Source: Phyllobacterium sp. 628
Lineage (GTDB): Bacteria; Pseudomonadota; Alphaproteobacteria; Rhizobiales; Rhizobiaceae
Length of the DNA stretch: 64,000 nt
Direction of reading: 5' to 3'
Assembly (NCBI RefSeq): GCF_014189505.1
Contig: NZ_CP050301.1
Location: 3,045,501 to 3,109,500, forward strand
Shown: one piece after another, positions 56,301 to 64,000 of the stretch
Numbering within the stretch: the stretch's first letter is position 1
Layout: every line of letters begins with the position of its first letter
Program-made: the position numbers and the translations under genes
Notes under the pieces: generated by a model
Seen by the model: the letters and a program-made list of their open reading frames with translations, nothing else
Told to the model about the DNA's origin: nothing
The model's database searches: none

Positions 56301-58385
56301 GCCATGGAACAGGGCAACGCCGCCATCAACCAGACATTGGACGGTCAGGCAGGCGCAATCAGCGACCGTACTGTTGCCCTGCAGGCAGTTTTGCAGGACA
56401 GCGCCGAAGTGCTGGCAAAGGCCTTCGAAAATCATGGCGGCACTATCGACGAGCGTACAACGACTATGCAGAGCGCGCTTGCCATGGGTGTCGACAATGT
56501 TCGCAAGTCGCTTGAACAGAGCGCTTCCGTCGTTGCCCGCACCTTGCGTGAAAAGATCACCGAAGCCGCTTCCACTCTCACCGGTGAAGCTCAGAAGGCC
56601 GGTGAAGCGCTTGACGGTCATGGCGAGGCATTCAGCCTGCGCATGAACGAAAGTCTTGCCGAAACTGAAAAACGCCTTGGTCACCGTGCGACGGAAGCCG
56701 CCGCCAATCTGGAAGCTCTGGAAGCCCGCTTCTCGGCAGCAACAGATTCGACGGCATCGAAGCTGGCTGAAAGTACCCGTGAGTTGAACGAAGTTCTTTC
56801 CGCCCGTTCGCAGGAAATTATCAGCATTCTCGACAATACGGCCCAGCCGCTGGTCGAGAGCCTTGCCGACAATGGCCGGACACTGGCTTCACAGCTTGTC
56901 GAAGCAACCACTGCAGCCACCGAACGGCTGCGCGTGGAAAATGCTGCCCTGATCAACGCCATTGCCAGCCGCACTGCAGAGACCATCACTGCCGTGCAGC
57001 AGGCCAAGGCAGGTCTGACAGACGACGTCAGCAACCTCATCGACCGCCTCTCCTCTTCCAATGCGAAGCTGGGTGAGCTGATCGATATGGCCACCAAAAA
57101 CCTGGGTGACATTGACGGCCGTCTGCTCGATACAACGACAACCTTTGCCGAGAACGCCACGCGCGCGGCCGAGTCCTTCCAGTCCTCGACACGCCTTATC
57201 GATGGCAATATCGGCAAGCTTTCGACCCTGTCGAACACGACACTTGTGGATATCGCCTCCATCGCCAAGCGTTTCGACGATCACGGCCAGATGCTGACTG
57301 CAGCATCCGAACTGATCAACTCGTCGCAGTCGAACCTTGCTTCGACCTTCGACGATCGTCAGGCAGCATTGCAGAGCCTTGCGACCGGTCTGGTGGAAAA
57401 GTCAGAGAGCATCGAAAAGACCATGCGGTCGTTCGAATCTCTGGTGTCTTCTGCTTTCGACCGCGCCGAAGGCCGGGCAACCCAGACAACCGAACAGATC
57501 CGCAACTCGATTTCGGAAGTTGTCGAACAGGCATCGCAGAAGTTCGCCAATGCGACGGACGAAATCCGCCGCTCCTCGGCTGCCATCCGCGCGGAACTCG
57601 AAGAGACCCGTTCCGAATTGCAGCGCGGCGTCATGGACATGCCGGAAGAAGCCAAGCAGTCGACCGCGCAGATGCGCAAGGCTGTTTCCGAGCAGATAAA
57701 TGCGTTGAAGGAACTATCGGAAATCGTGCAGAAATCCGGCCGCTTGACCGATGTTGGTGAAGCACGTGCGGCCCGCGCTCCAGCTCCTGCCCGTGCGGCA
57801 GCAGCCGTTGCTCCGGCACCGCAGCCACAGCGCACAGAACCGGTTGCTGCGCCTCGGGCAACGGCTCCGGCAGCTGCCGCAGCAGCACCGGCTATCCGTG
57901 GCAGTTTGGATGTACGCGGCAACACGGAACAGGCACGGCCGCAGGGCAATGGCTGGGTATCGGATCTGCTCCGCCGCGCGTCCAGCGACGAAGCGCCGGT
58001 TGAGCCCAAGGCCAAGGCACCGGAAGCTCGCTCACCCGGTCAGGTCGTTGAGTCGCTCAACTCCCTCTCGGTCGATATCACCCGTGCGATCGATCATGAG
58101 GCTTCAGTTGAACTCTGGCAGCGTTATCGTGCTGGTGAGCGCAATGTGTTCACCCGCCGTCTGTACACGCTGAAAGGCCAGCAGACGTTCGATGAAATCA
58201 AGCGCAAGTATCAGGCGGACAGTGAATTCCGCCGTGCTGTCGACCGCTACATGGATGATTTCGAACGCCTGCTCGAAGACGTTGCCCGCAACGACCGCGA
58301 CAATGTCCTGACACAGAACTATCTGACGTCAGACACCGGCAAGGTCTACACGATGCTGGCCCATGCGAGTAACCGCCTGCGCTAA
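53328..58385 (+). CDS. Giant membrane-anchored helical repeat protein (kinesin-like/apolipoprotein-like)
   Basis: 1,685 residues from the ATG at 53328, which has GAGGTAAAC before it (53277 is less likely). Order: acidic and Pro-rich cytoplasmic N-terminus (to about 145); two membrane helices (LITAIVSVLWAAGVLVLGHA, about 150-175, and IALAVAIIVPVMLFWAFALM, about 192-216); a very long helical region; an Ala/Pro-rich linker (about 1485-1565); a conserved C-terminal domain (VESLNSLSVDITRAIDHEAS, ELWQRYRAGERNVFTRRLYT). Residues 601-1064 are sixteen uninterrupted 29-residue units of the form HAs-IDeRtagI-aAL-dsdArIG-TL. Relatives in Brucella are annotated kinesin-like, but no motor domain is seen. 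A cell-envelope or cell-shape scaffold is a guess. Confidence 0.88.
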   Translation: MATAPKNKVAKAEDELGEALEKALEIDFDESTLGMDMDLSPIDDDLISFNDLEAQISQAAQELAAEKHIPPVVPEPVKPVEIKESLATENTIPLPAPKPQIQAANPIPAAPPAPPKMPAVPQQTFKPANDDLLQNTASNRSNTSVKAPRSYNLITAIVSVLWAAGVLVLGHALYGPSLWSIRSFADFAAAPHTIALAVAIIVPVMLFWAFALMVRRAQEMQYAARSMAEAAMRLSEPEMLSSDRVASLGQAVRREVAAMSEGVERTLARAVELETLVQTEVNQLERVYTDNEHRIRTLVDRLGGERESVIGHAERVRASISSAHEQLKDELSLAGDSLRDNLLNASTNLTMSISQSGDSLIDRLTQSGQTISESIGSRSDDISAKITTSGEAFANLLEMRIAALSEQTDNVTMKLADTLDGRTNSMLSLLGNATQTLVGEFDTRLAGLDTTINERGRSLLSEFETRAQSLDASTERLNSALEARARQINEQLIERTRDIAKTFSDGRASIDGIVDETKAKIGNDLSSLSESVGSLLSANTAAFTDKLAESRDALAATLSGETERAAAVIRDHAGQLGDHTSGLRSVLETSTAAIGQIIDGHTASIDDRAAGLRAALADNDARIGATLDSHAKAIEDRTSGMHAAFSDTDERIRQTLDEHARSIDARSAGIEAAILAGDARIGQTLEAHGKIMDDRTSGMRAAFVDTHSKIAQTLDSHAKSLDERNQDIQLALAGSDAKLGETLVAHTQAIDARNAEIQSTLLNSGARIDGTLSGFIESVDGRTSRIESALTSSDERISNVLASHASAIEDRTAGIEQALANSDTRIGQTLSSHASALDERTAAIQAALENTHAQIGQTLAGHASVIDERTAGIRSVLDSSNAQIGNTLTAHVTAIDERASAIRVGLADSNARLGDTLASHASTIDERTAAITSALSDTNARIGDTLASHINTIDDRAAIIAATLADSDARIGDTLNAHASVLDDRISGIRAAMEQGNAAINQTLDGQAGAISDRTVALQAVLQDSAEVLAKAFENHGGTIDERTTTMQSALAMGVDNVRKSLEQSASVVARTLREKITEAASTLTGEAQKAGEALDGHGEAFSLRMNESLAETEKRLGHRATEAAANLEALEARFSAATDSTASKLAESTRELNEVLSARSQEIISILDNTAQPLVESLADNGRTLASQLVEATTAATERLRVENAALINAIASRTAETITAVQQAKAGLTDDVSNLIDRLSSSNAKLGELIDMATKNLGDIDGRLLDTTTTFAENATRAAESFQSSTRLIDGNIGKLSTLSNTTLVDIASIAKRFDDHGQMLTAASELINSSQSNLASTFDDRQAALQSLATGLVEKSESIEKTMRSFESLVSSAFDRAEGRATQTTEQIRNSISEVVEQASQKFANATDEIRRSSAAIRAELEETRSELQRGVMDMPEEAKQSTAQMRKAVSEQINALKELSEIVQKSGRLTDVGEARAARAPAPARAAAAVAPAPQPQRTEPVAAPRATAPAAAAAAPAIRGSLDVRGNTEQARPQGNGWVSDLLRRASSDEAPVEPKAKAPEARSPGQVVESLNSLSVDITRAIDHEASVELWQRYRAGERNVFTRRLYTLKGQQTFDEIKRKYQADSEFRRAVDRYMDDFERLLEDVARNDRDNVLTQNYLTSDTGKVYTMLAHASNRLR
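55128..56519 (+). repeat. Sixteen in-frame 87-base repeats inside the giant gene
   Basis: Units start at 55128 and every 87 bases after, each beginning mostly with a His codon (CAT/CAC). No insertion or deletion disturbs the register over 1,392 bases, although the DNA copies have diverged from each other. One unit differs by Phe and one by Gln in the first place. Confidence 0.9.
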
Positions 58386-58404
58386 ACGGGTAGTTCCATA
58401 GATT

Positions 58405-58434
58405 AAAAAACGCGGCCCTTGTGCCGCGTTTTTT
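58405..58434 (+). terminator. Intrinsic terminator of the giant gene
   Basis: A run, stem AACGCGGC/GCCGCGTT with loop CCTTGT, and six T, about 20 bases after the stop. Confidence 0.92.
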
Positions 58435-58470
58435 ATTGCCGTTTGTTTGGGATCAATAGCTGATGCCGGG

Positions 58471-58560
58471 TATCTCTCCCCTTGCGGGAAAGAAAGCGAT
58501 TTCGGCATCTTAGCGAGCGTAGCGAAGCTCAAGTGCCTAAAATCGCAAGAGAGGGGATAT
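58471..58560. repeat. Palindromic repeat R2, A-type core, second locus
   Basis: TATCTCTCCCCTTGCGGGAA at the left, AATCGCAAGAGAGGGGATAT at the right, core CATCTTAGCGAGCGTAGCGA. Reverse complement of the copy at 19349-19440 in overall order. It is followed after about 15 bases by a B-type element in the other orientation. Confidence 0.85.
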
Positions 58561-58574
58561 TCTTCGGCTTAGCA

Positions 58575-58655
58575 AATCCCCTCTCTGGAATTTTCTAAGG
58601 ATTTAGCCAACGCTAAATCCAAGAAAATTCTTTCTCCCCCGCAAGGGGGGAGATA
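58575..58655. repeat. Palindromic repeat R2, B-type core, second locus
   Basis: AATCCCCTCTCTGGAATTTT at the left, CCCCCGCAAGGGGGGAGATA at the right, core TAAGGATTTAGCCAACGCTA. It is the inverted form of the copy at 18900-18980. Ends 14 bases before the stop of the FtrA-like gene on the other strand. Confidence 0.85.
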
Positions 58656-58668
58656 AGCGGAGAATTCC

Positions 58669-59664
58669 TCAAGCAATCTGCAACCCCTGCCCGAACATCT
58701 CACGGTAGGCGGTGGGCGTTGTCGCCAGTTGCTGGCGAAAATGGTGCCGCAGCGTTGCCGCCGTACCAAAGCCGGTCGACTCGGCAATCAGCTCGATAGA
58801 AAGCTGCGATTGCTCCAAGAGTTCCCGCGCCTTGGCCAGCCGTTCCGACAACAACCACTTGGCTGGTGTCGTTCCCGTCGCTGCTTCGAAACGTCGAAGA
58901 AAGGTACGCGGACTCATACCGGCAGCCTGGGCCAGCGTGGCAATTGAAAAGTCATTTTGAAGATCAGTGCGCATCCGTTCGAGCAACGGCGACAATCTTG
59001 CACCCTCATGCGGTGTCGGCACAGCCCGTTCAACGAATTGCGCCTGCCCGCCTTCACGATGCGGTGCGACCACCAGCCGGCGCGCTACCTTATTCGCCGC
59101 TTCCGTGCCGAAATCCCGGCGGATCAGATGCAGGCAGAGATCGATGCCCGCCGCACTTCCTGCCGACGTCAGTACACTTCCCCCATCGACATAAAGGACG
59201 TTGTGTTCCACTTCGATATCCGGATAGCGCTCGGCCAAAAGATCGGCATAACGCCAATGCGTCGTCGCCCGGCGTCCAGACAAGAGGCCCGCCGCCGCCA
59301 GGACAAACACGCCGGAACAGATCGACAGGATACGCGCGCCATTGCGGTGCGCCTTTTGCAAGGCCTCAATCAGGGGTTGAGGCACAGAATGCTCGACGCC
59401 GCGCCAGCCAGGCATGATGATGGTGCCAGCCGGTTCAAACAGATCGAGCCCGCCATCTGCCAGAATGCGTACGCCACCGGTGGCACGCAATTCCCCCATT
59501 TCGATGCTCGCAACGGCAAACTTGTACCAATCGTCTCCCATCTCCGGCCGTGGCAGACCAAACATTTCGACGACGAGACCAAATTCGAATGTGCAGAGCC
59601 CGTCATAGGCAACGGCAACAACGAGCGGATTTTCAAGTTTCGGGGCTAATGACGTGTTTGACAT
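58669..59664 (-). CDS. ftrA: GlxA/FtrA family transcriptional regulator (DJ-1/PfpI plus AraC)
   Basis: 331 residues from the ATG at 59664. N-terminal DJ-1/PfpI-like domain with the nucleophile-elbow Cys in ARILSICSGVFVLAAAGLL (about residue 112). C-terminal AraC DNA-binding domain: FSIATLAQAAGMSPRTFLRR, FEAATGTTPAKWLLSERLAK, AESTGFGTAATLRHHFRQQL. FtrA-type regulators stand divergent to a rhodanese gene in many proteobacteria, as here (87 bases between starts), so they probably regulate it. The signal sensed is not known. Confidence 0.92.
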   Translation of the reverse strand: MSNTSLAPKLENPLVVAVAYDGLCTFEFGLVVEMFGLPRPEMGDDWYKFAVASIEMGELRATGGVRILADGGLDLFEPAGTIIMPGWRGVEHSVPQPLIEALQKAHRNGARILSICSGVFVLAAAGLLSGRRATTHWRYADLLAERYPDIEVEHNVLYVDGGSVLTSAGSAAGIDLCLHLIRRDFGTEAANKVARRLVVAPHREGGQAQFVERAVPTPHEGARLSPLLERMRTDLQNDFSIATLAQAAGMSPRTFLRRFEAATGTTPAKWLLSERLAKARELLEQSQLSIELIAESTGFGTAATLRHHFRQQLATTPTAYREMFGQGLQIA

Positions 59665-59750
59665 GATCTTGACGATATATGGCAATCTCGCCAACTACCA
59701 GCCCCTGACCGCCTGTTCTATTGATTGCACATCACCACAGGAGAACCACA

Positions 59751-60176
59751 ATGAGCTATGTCACAGACTATCCTGCAGCCCCGGCCAAGATCGCTATAGA
59801 ACACTTTTCCCGGCGTCTTTCGCTGGAAACCGACTGCGCAGACGTCGCGTCAGCGCTGAAATCAGATGATCAGGACTTTGTTCTTCTGCATGTTGTGGGA
59901 ACCTCAGCCGCCTATGAACGGCGTCATATACCGGGCGCAATCCACCTGCCCCATAGAGAAATATCCGCAGAGCGTATGGCTGAATGGGCCGATGACACAC
60001 TGTTTGTGGTCTATTGTGCCGGACCGCACTGTAATGGCGCCGATCAGGCAGCGCTCAAGCTCGCCAAGCTGGATCGCCCGGTCAAGATCATGATTGGTGG
60101 TATTACCGGCTGGCAAGACGAAGAATTACCCTTCGCGTCCGGACCAGAAGCCGGAACCTTCAAGCAGGCCGCTTAG
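59751..60176 (+). CDS. Rhodanese-like sulfurtransferase
   Basis: 141 residues from the ATG at 59751 with GGAG upstream. Single rhodanese domain: DFVLLHVVGTSAAYERRHIP, GAIHLPHREI, and the active-site loop FVVYCAGPHCNGADQAALKL with Cys as sulfur carrier. The GPHCNGA loop, with a second Cys, is typical of the group paired with FtrA. Divergent from that regulator. Confidence 0.92.
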   Translation: MSYVTDYPAAPAKIAIEHFSRRLSLETDCADVASALKSDDQDFVLLHVVGTSAAYERRHIPGAIHLPHREISAERMAEWADDTLFVVYCAGPHCNGADQAALKLAKLDRPVKIMIGGITGWQDEELPFASGPEAGTFKQAA

Positions 60177-60179
60177 AAT

Positions 60180-60800
60180 TTAAATAACCGACAGTGTCCA
60201 GGTGACGATATCGCCTGCGGCGCTGTCAAACGCACGATCAAGGGCACTGACATAAGCTGCATTGCCCTGCCCGCCGACCGGCGCTGTTGAACGGAACACC
60301 CGCGTTGCCCGCACGGTGCCGTTCTTGTCATTGAGAATCTTGATCGCGATCTCGATAACAGCTGTTTCCTTGCCCGAAGCATCAATATCAAACGTGCGGA
60401 TATTACTGATGACCTGATAGTCGATCGCCAGTCCTTCGCCCGGGCGACCAACGCCGCCAAAACGGCCCGAACTCTCAAAAGCTTGCACCAATCGCGTCTG
60501 CACAATGTTGGGCAGGCGATCGGACCACTGGGCCCCTTTCAGGAACGAAATCGAATTCGGGCCAGACCGCACAACCACATTCTCGCTATCCAGCGCTTTC
60601 AGTGCCGATGGAGCTGCAATCAATATCTGGCGGCTGCCATGTTTCTTCGACGCGCTGTCGGACAGTGACGGACTGGTCAGATCAAATGTATCGAGCTTTT
60701 TCGTTCCGGCGCACGCCGTCACGGACAAGGCCATCAGCAGAGCGGCAATCGTCGTTCTTGAATTCACCAATGGTCTCGTCCCTGTCATGCAAAGCTTCAT
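60180..60800 (-). CDS. ABC-type transport auxiliary lipoprotein (Mla/PqiC-like)
   Basis: 206 residues (or 202 from the ATG at 60788). Lipobox VTAC after the hydrophobic TIAALLMALS. The domain matches the ABC_trans_aux family: KLDTFDLTSPSLSDS, QILIAAPSALKALDSENVVV, QWSDRLPNIVQTRLVQAFES and IDYQVISNIRTFDIDASGKE. Such outer-membrane or periplasmic lipoproteins work with MCE proteins in lipid traffic. Last gene of the mlaEFD cluster, 37 bases after mlaD. Confidence 0.9.
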   Translation of the reverse strand: MKLCMTGTRPLVNSRTTIAALLMALSVTACAGTKKLDTFDLTSPSLSDSASKKHGSRQILIAAPSALKALDSENVVVRSGPNSISFLKGAQWSDRLPNIVQTRLVQAFESSGRFGGVGRPGEGLAIDYQVISNIRTFDIDASGKETAVIEIAIKILNDKNGTVRATRVFRSTAPVGGQGNAAYVSALDRAFDSAAGDIVTWTLSVI

Positions 60801-60837
60801 GATTCATTAACCTTCATGCGATGCAGCCTTGTCAAAG

Positions 60838-61830
60838 TCAACGCCGTGTACGGCCGTCATATTCCGGAACATTACCGCTGCCACCGAAAATCACCCGCTG
60901 CGGGTTTTTCTCCAGATCGGTGATCGCCCGCTCAATACGCTGAACAGACTGGCGGCTCTCGGTAACGAGTGCCTGAACATCACGCAGCCCCTGCCCGGAA
61001 AAACGGTTCAAATTATCGGTAATTGGTCCAAGCCTGTTGTTCAAATTGTCAGCCACTTCGCGATAGGATTTCAGCGTATCACGCGCTTCAGCGATCACAC
61101 TGCCATCCTTGTCCGAAACAAGATTATCGACTTTTGCCAGTACGCCATCGACGCGCACCGATGCCGCATTGAGCCGCGTCATCATTTCGCGTGCTTCGCG
61201 TACGACGGACTGCACATCCTCGGCGCTCTGGCTGAACTTGTCGATCACATCGGAGTTTTTGGCCAGCGCGTCGGTAAACTTCTTCGTATTATTGACCGTA
61301 TCAACCAACGGGCCCTTCACTTCGGTGATAAAGCTCTCGATCGAACTCATGGCCGCATTGACGCGCTCCAGAATGTCCTGTGCTTTCTGCAGAAGGTTGT
61401 TCACCACGGACGGATCAGCGTCGATACGGGCAACAGCCCCATCCTTGTCGGCTTCTTCAAGCAGCCGGGGCTCGTAAATCTTACCGCCCTTGAGCTCCAC
61501 ATAGGCCTGACCGGTCAAACCCTGAAAGCCCAGGGTGGCCTGTGTCGAACGTGTAATCGGCGTCGAGCTATCGATTTCAGTCTGGGCGATAACCGCGTCG
61601 GGATTGGTCTTGTCGATGTTCAGGCGGCGGACGCTGCCCACCTTGATACCATTGAAGAGAACCTGGCTGCCTTCGGCCAGACCTGTAACAGAACCGGCAA
61701 TGCGGATTTCCAGCGTCGTCATTTCCTGACGGTCACCGTAACGGGCAATCCAGTAAACGAAGACAAACGCTGCGAGACAAACCACAAGCGTGAAAACTCC
61801 GACCAGAACGTAGTTGGCTTTGGTTTCCAT
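60838..61830 (-). CDS. mlaD: MCE/MlaD family substrate-binding protein
   Basis: 330 residues. One N-terminal membrane helix (YVLVGVFTLVVCLAAFVFVYWI), then the MCE domain: MTTLEIRIAGSVTGLAEGSQ, VLFNGIKVGSVRRLNIDKTN, ATLGFQGLTGQAYVELKGG. A long helical C-terminal part follows (LQKAQDILERVNAAMSSIES and onward) that can form a channel or coiled bundle. MCE proteins carry phospholipids between inner and outer membrane. Twelve bases after mlaF. Confidence 0.95.
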   Translation of the reverse strand: METKANYVLVGVFTLVVCLAAFVFVYWIARYGDRQEMTTLEIRIAGSVTGLAEGSQVLFNGIKVGSVRRLNIDKTNPDAVIAQTEIDSSTPITRSTQATLGFQGLTGQAYVELKGGKIYEPRLLEEADKDGAVARIDADPSVVNNLLQKAQDILERVNAAMSSIESFITEVKGPLVDTVNNTKKFTDALAKNSDVIDKFSQSAEDVQSVVREAREMMTRLNAASVRVDGVLAKVDNLVSDKDGSVIAEARDTLKSYREVADNLNNRLGPITDNLNRFSGQGLRDVQALVTESRQSVQRIERAITDLEKNPQRVIFGGSGNVPEYDGRTRR

Positions 61831-61842
61831 CGATTATTCCAC

Positions 61843-62715
61843 CTAACCCTGTCCCTTCGGCGCTTGCTCGGACTGTTGCACAATCTGCTCGCGCCCTGTA
61901 CGTCGCCGGGTTTTGCCATTCGACACAATCTGGCGTGCACGTTTGCCTTGAAAATATTCCTTAACCCACGGGTCATCAAACGCCAGCATATCTTCAATGG
62001 TTCCTTCAACCAGAACCCTTTTCTGACCCAGTACGGCAATTCTGTCACACACAGCGAACAGGCTGTCGAGATCGTGGGTCACCATATAGACCGTCAAACC
62101 CATCGTGTCGCGCAGGTTGGCAATGAGCTGGTCGAACTCGGCAGCACCGATAGGATCAAGACCTGAAGTCGGCTCGTCCAGAAAAACGATTTCGGGATCG
62201 AGCGACAAAGCCCGCGCCAAAGCGGCGCGCTTGATCATGCCGCCGGACAGCTCAGATGGAAACTTCTCCGCCGTATCAGGCTTCAAACCGACAAGATCGA
62301 TCTTCAAACGTGCAAGCTCGTCCATCAGCTTCTGCGGAATATCGAGATATTCGCGCATTGGTACCTGAATGTTTTCCATAACAGTCAGAGATGAGAACAG
62401 CGCACCGTGCTGAAACAGAACGCCCATGCGCATATCGACGCCAAGTTTTTCTTCATCACTCGCCTTGTCGATATCGTGTCCGAAGATGCTGATCTCGCCA
62501 TGCTGCTTCTGGTTCAAACCCAGAATGGTGCGCATCAGAACCGATTTGCCGGTGCCGGATGCACCAACAAAGCCAAGGATTTCACCGCGGTAGACATCCA
62601 GCGACAAATGATCGAGCACAGACGAACGTCCAAAAGACACGCTGACATCCCGAACCGAGAGGATCACTTCGTCCGCGTGCTGACCGTTGTTCTGGCTATC
62701 TGCTGCTGAATTCAT
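61843..62715 (-). CDS. mlaF: Mla-type ABC transporter ATP-binding protein
   Basis: 290 residues. Walker A GFVGASGTGKSVLMRTILGL, Q-loop region GVLFQHGALFSSLTVMENI, signature FPSELSGGMIKRAALARALS, Walker B EIVFLDEPTSGLDPIGAAEF, His in YMVTHDLDSLF. This is the MlaF/Ttg2A class of lipid-transport ATPase. The C-terminal tail is basic and Gln-rich. Confidence 0.96.
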   Translation of the reverse strand: MNSAADSQNNGQHADEVILSVRDVSVSFGRSSVLDHLSLDVYRGEILGFVGASGTGKSVLMRTILGLNQKQHGEISIFGHDIDKASDEEKLGVDMRMGVLFQHGALFSSLTVMENIQVPMREYLDIPQKLMDELARLKIDLVGLKPDTAEKFPSELSGGMIKRAALARALSLDPEIVFLDEPTSGLDPIGAAEFDQLIANLRDTMGLTVYMVTHDLDSLFAVCDRIAVLGQKRVLVEGTIEDMLAFDDPWVKEYFQGKRARQIVSNGKTRRRTGREQIVQQSEQAPKGQG

Positions 62716-62736
62716 TCGCCTTGGGCGTCCCTGAAC

Positions 62737-63912
62737 CTAAAAATTGATGGATGCGTAGAAAATTGCGAAAATGCCATCGACGACAATCACGACAAAAATG
62801 GATTTAACCACGGAGGCTGTGACGCGCTGACCCAGCGATTCCGCGCTGCCGCCAACCTTCATGCCTTCGACAGAAGCCATAACACCAATAATCATTGCCA
62901 TGAATGGCGCTTTGATCAATCCAGCGAGATAACTGGACAAATCAATCGCATCGCGTAACCGCGTTAAAAATGCTTCAGGCGAAATACCCGAATAGGCCCA
63001 GGTGATCATGGATGCGCCCAGCAGAGCGGTAAAATCCGAAATAATGGTCAGCAATGGCAAGGCGATAACCAGCGCAACAAGCCGCGGAAACACCAGAACG
63101 CCAACCGGGTTGAGCCCGATAACTGTCAGCGCGTCGGTTTCTTCCCGCATTTTCATCGAGCCGATTTCGGCGGTAATCGCACTGCCGGAGCGGCCCGCAA
63201 TCATGATCGCAGTCAAGAGCACGCCAATTTCACGTAAGACCAGAATACCGACCAGATCGACGACGAAAATTTCAGCGCCGAAGTAACGCAACTGAAATGC
63301 GCCCTGTTGAGCGATAATGGCACCGATAATTGTCGACATCAGCACAACAACCGGCACCGCACCGATTCCCATGCTTTCCAGTTGGTGGACGATAGCCGCA
63401 GGGCGGATACCGCTGCGCCCGCTGCCCTTCATCTGCGCACCGCGAATGGTTGCACCAAGGATATGCATCGACATGATGAAGTCATCGCGAAACGCATAGA
63501 CGCGGCGGCCGATCCATTCGAAAAAACTGGTGAACATCGACGGTCGGTCAACGTGTACGATTTCTTCCGGCGCTGTTGCTGCTTCGCCCACAGCTTCAAA
63601 CAGAGCAGACCAACTCGCCGACTGACCTTGGATGGTGACTTCCTTGCCGGTCTTTTCCAGCGCTGTGCGCAAACGCTCCACGAGCCAAGTCCCGGCTGTA
63701 TCGAGCAGTTGGACCGCTGATAGATCAATGACTGCACTGGAAAAGCCATTCTTGCGGCCAATTTCGCGCATCTGCTCATCAACGCGCCGCATATTGCGTG
63801 TCGTCCATGCGCCCGCAAGCGTTATCAGCGCCCGATCACCATCAATGCTGAGATCAACATGTGGCGCCGCGGCCGTAGAAGCACTTGAATTGTTTGCTCT
63901 ATCGGTCAACAT
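62737..63912 (-). CDS. mlaE: Mla-type ABC transporter permease with N-terminal STAS domain
   Basis: 391 residues. Residues about 20-115 form a STAS-like domain (DLSIDGDRALITLAGAWTTR and SAVIDLSAVQLLDTAGTWLV), which in other operons is a separate MlaB protein. The rest is a MlaE permease of five or six membrane helices: AQMKGSGRSGIRPAAIVHQL, VVVLMSTIIGAIIAQQGAFQ, IMIAGRSGSAITAEIGSMKM (the EQ-loop region), ALLGASMITWAYSGISPEAF. First gene of the operon; GAGGG directly before its ATG suggests a TTG one codon on could also start it. Confidence 0.93.
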   Translation of the reverse strand: MLTDRANNSSASTAAAPHVDLSIDGDRALITLAGAWTTRNMRRVDEQMREIGRKNGFSSAVIDLSAVQLLDTAGTWLVERLRTALEKTGKEVTIQGQSASWSALFEAVGEAATAPEEIVHVDRPSMFTSFFEWIGRRVYAFRDDFIMSMHILGATIRGAQMKGSGRSGIRPAAIVHQLESMGIGAVPVVVLMSTIIGAIIAQQGAFQLRYFGAEIFVVDLVGILVLREIGVLLTAIMIAGRSGSAITAEIGSMKMREETDALTVIGLNPVGVLVFPRLVALVIALPLLTIISDFTALLGASMITWAYSGISPEAFLTRLRDAIDLSSYLAGLIKAPFMAMIIGVMASVEGMKVGGSAESLGQRVTASVVKSIFVVIVVDGIFAIFYASINF

Positions 63913-64000
63913 CCCTCACACATATCGAGTCTCGCTCTTGATGTCACTGTAGCAATTAGAGCCTTGCCTGTTTAAATAGAACCGGTTCTGTTTCTCGGAT

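Noticed and set aside
55128..56519. Regular 87-base spacing considered as a CRISPR-like array
   Set aside because: The units are coding, diverged throughout, and have no constant repeat with variable spacers.
60829..62166. 445-codon open frame on the plus strand opposite mlaD and mlaF
   Set aside because: Antisense of two clear genes; composition is that of a shadow frame.

Overview
The window looks like chromosomal core DNA of an alphaproteobacterium of the order Hyphomicrobiales, most like the Brucella/Ochrobactrum/Phyllobacterium group. I infer this from the products: CckA, a one-cysteine DksA, the F1-ATPase zeta inhibitor (DUF1476), an NADP-dependent Icd, a DUF2259 secreted protein, an alphaproteobacterial SOS box (GTTC-N7-GTTC) before recA, and an Mla-type MCE operon. 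No rRNA, tRNA, CRISPR array or prophage was seen.

Layout. 1-6 kb: end of a P1 peptidase, rpe, a DUF2259 protein, purB, a glyoxalase-fold protein, a small hydrolase, an HpcH/HpaI aldolase and the ATPase inhibitor. 6.5-14.5 kb: purC-purS-purQ, then a GST, a lipoprotein, two DUF1127 proteins and a MocR regulator, then purL and bolA. 14.5-21.1 kb: a phosphodiester glycosidase, grxD, a Bcr/CflA-type exporter, an inositol-phosphatase-family gene, a frameshifted ttcA, a DUF559 nuclease between palindromic elements, glsA and rpsD. 21.4-26.6 kb (most accessory part): an extensin-like protein, a DUF3008 protein, an IS110-family element inside a dispersed palindromic repeat, and a redox cluster controlled by an HxlR regulator. 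26.6-37.6 kb: murI, trmJ, icd, a lipoprotein, alaS, recA with its SOS box, psuK-psuG and an OmpA lipoprotein. 37.6-53 kb: GNAT, SDR and ArsR-type genes, cckA, a FliO-like protein, dksA, a SixA-type phosphatase, the ycjX/ycjF pair, folP-folK, a DUF922 protease, a ferredoxin reductase and its ferredoxin, and an Hpt-like protein. 53.3-58.4 kb: one gene for a 1,685-residue membrane-anchored protein with sixteen 29-residue helical repeats. 58.5-64 kb: a pair of palindromic elements, an FtrA-like regulator with a divergent rhodanese gene, and an Mla-type lipid-transport operon (mlaE-mlaF-mlaD-lipoprotein).

The most striking element is the IS110-family insertion at 22.7-23.9 kb. Its 188-base left end folds by eye into a 5' hairpin followed by two internal loops. 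The first loop carries segments matching the two sides of the host repeat it sits in. The second carries segments matching the element's own two ends. That is the architecture of a bridge RNA as described for IS621-type recombinases. The two ends, when joined in a circle, would also build a promoter whose start point falls at the first base of the 5' hairpin. The host repeat has three intact copies in the window, so the target can be read directly.

Other points: a one-base deletion in ttcA; an Hpt-like protein with Lys where the phosphorylated His should be; an SDR without the catalytic Lys; a DUF559 nuclease gene framed by two palindromic elements whose counterparts sit side by side, without the gene, at 58.5 kb; and a 16-base sequence shared by the control regions of two genes next to the HxlR regulator.
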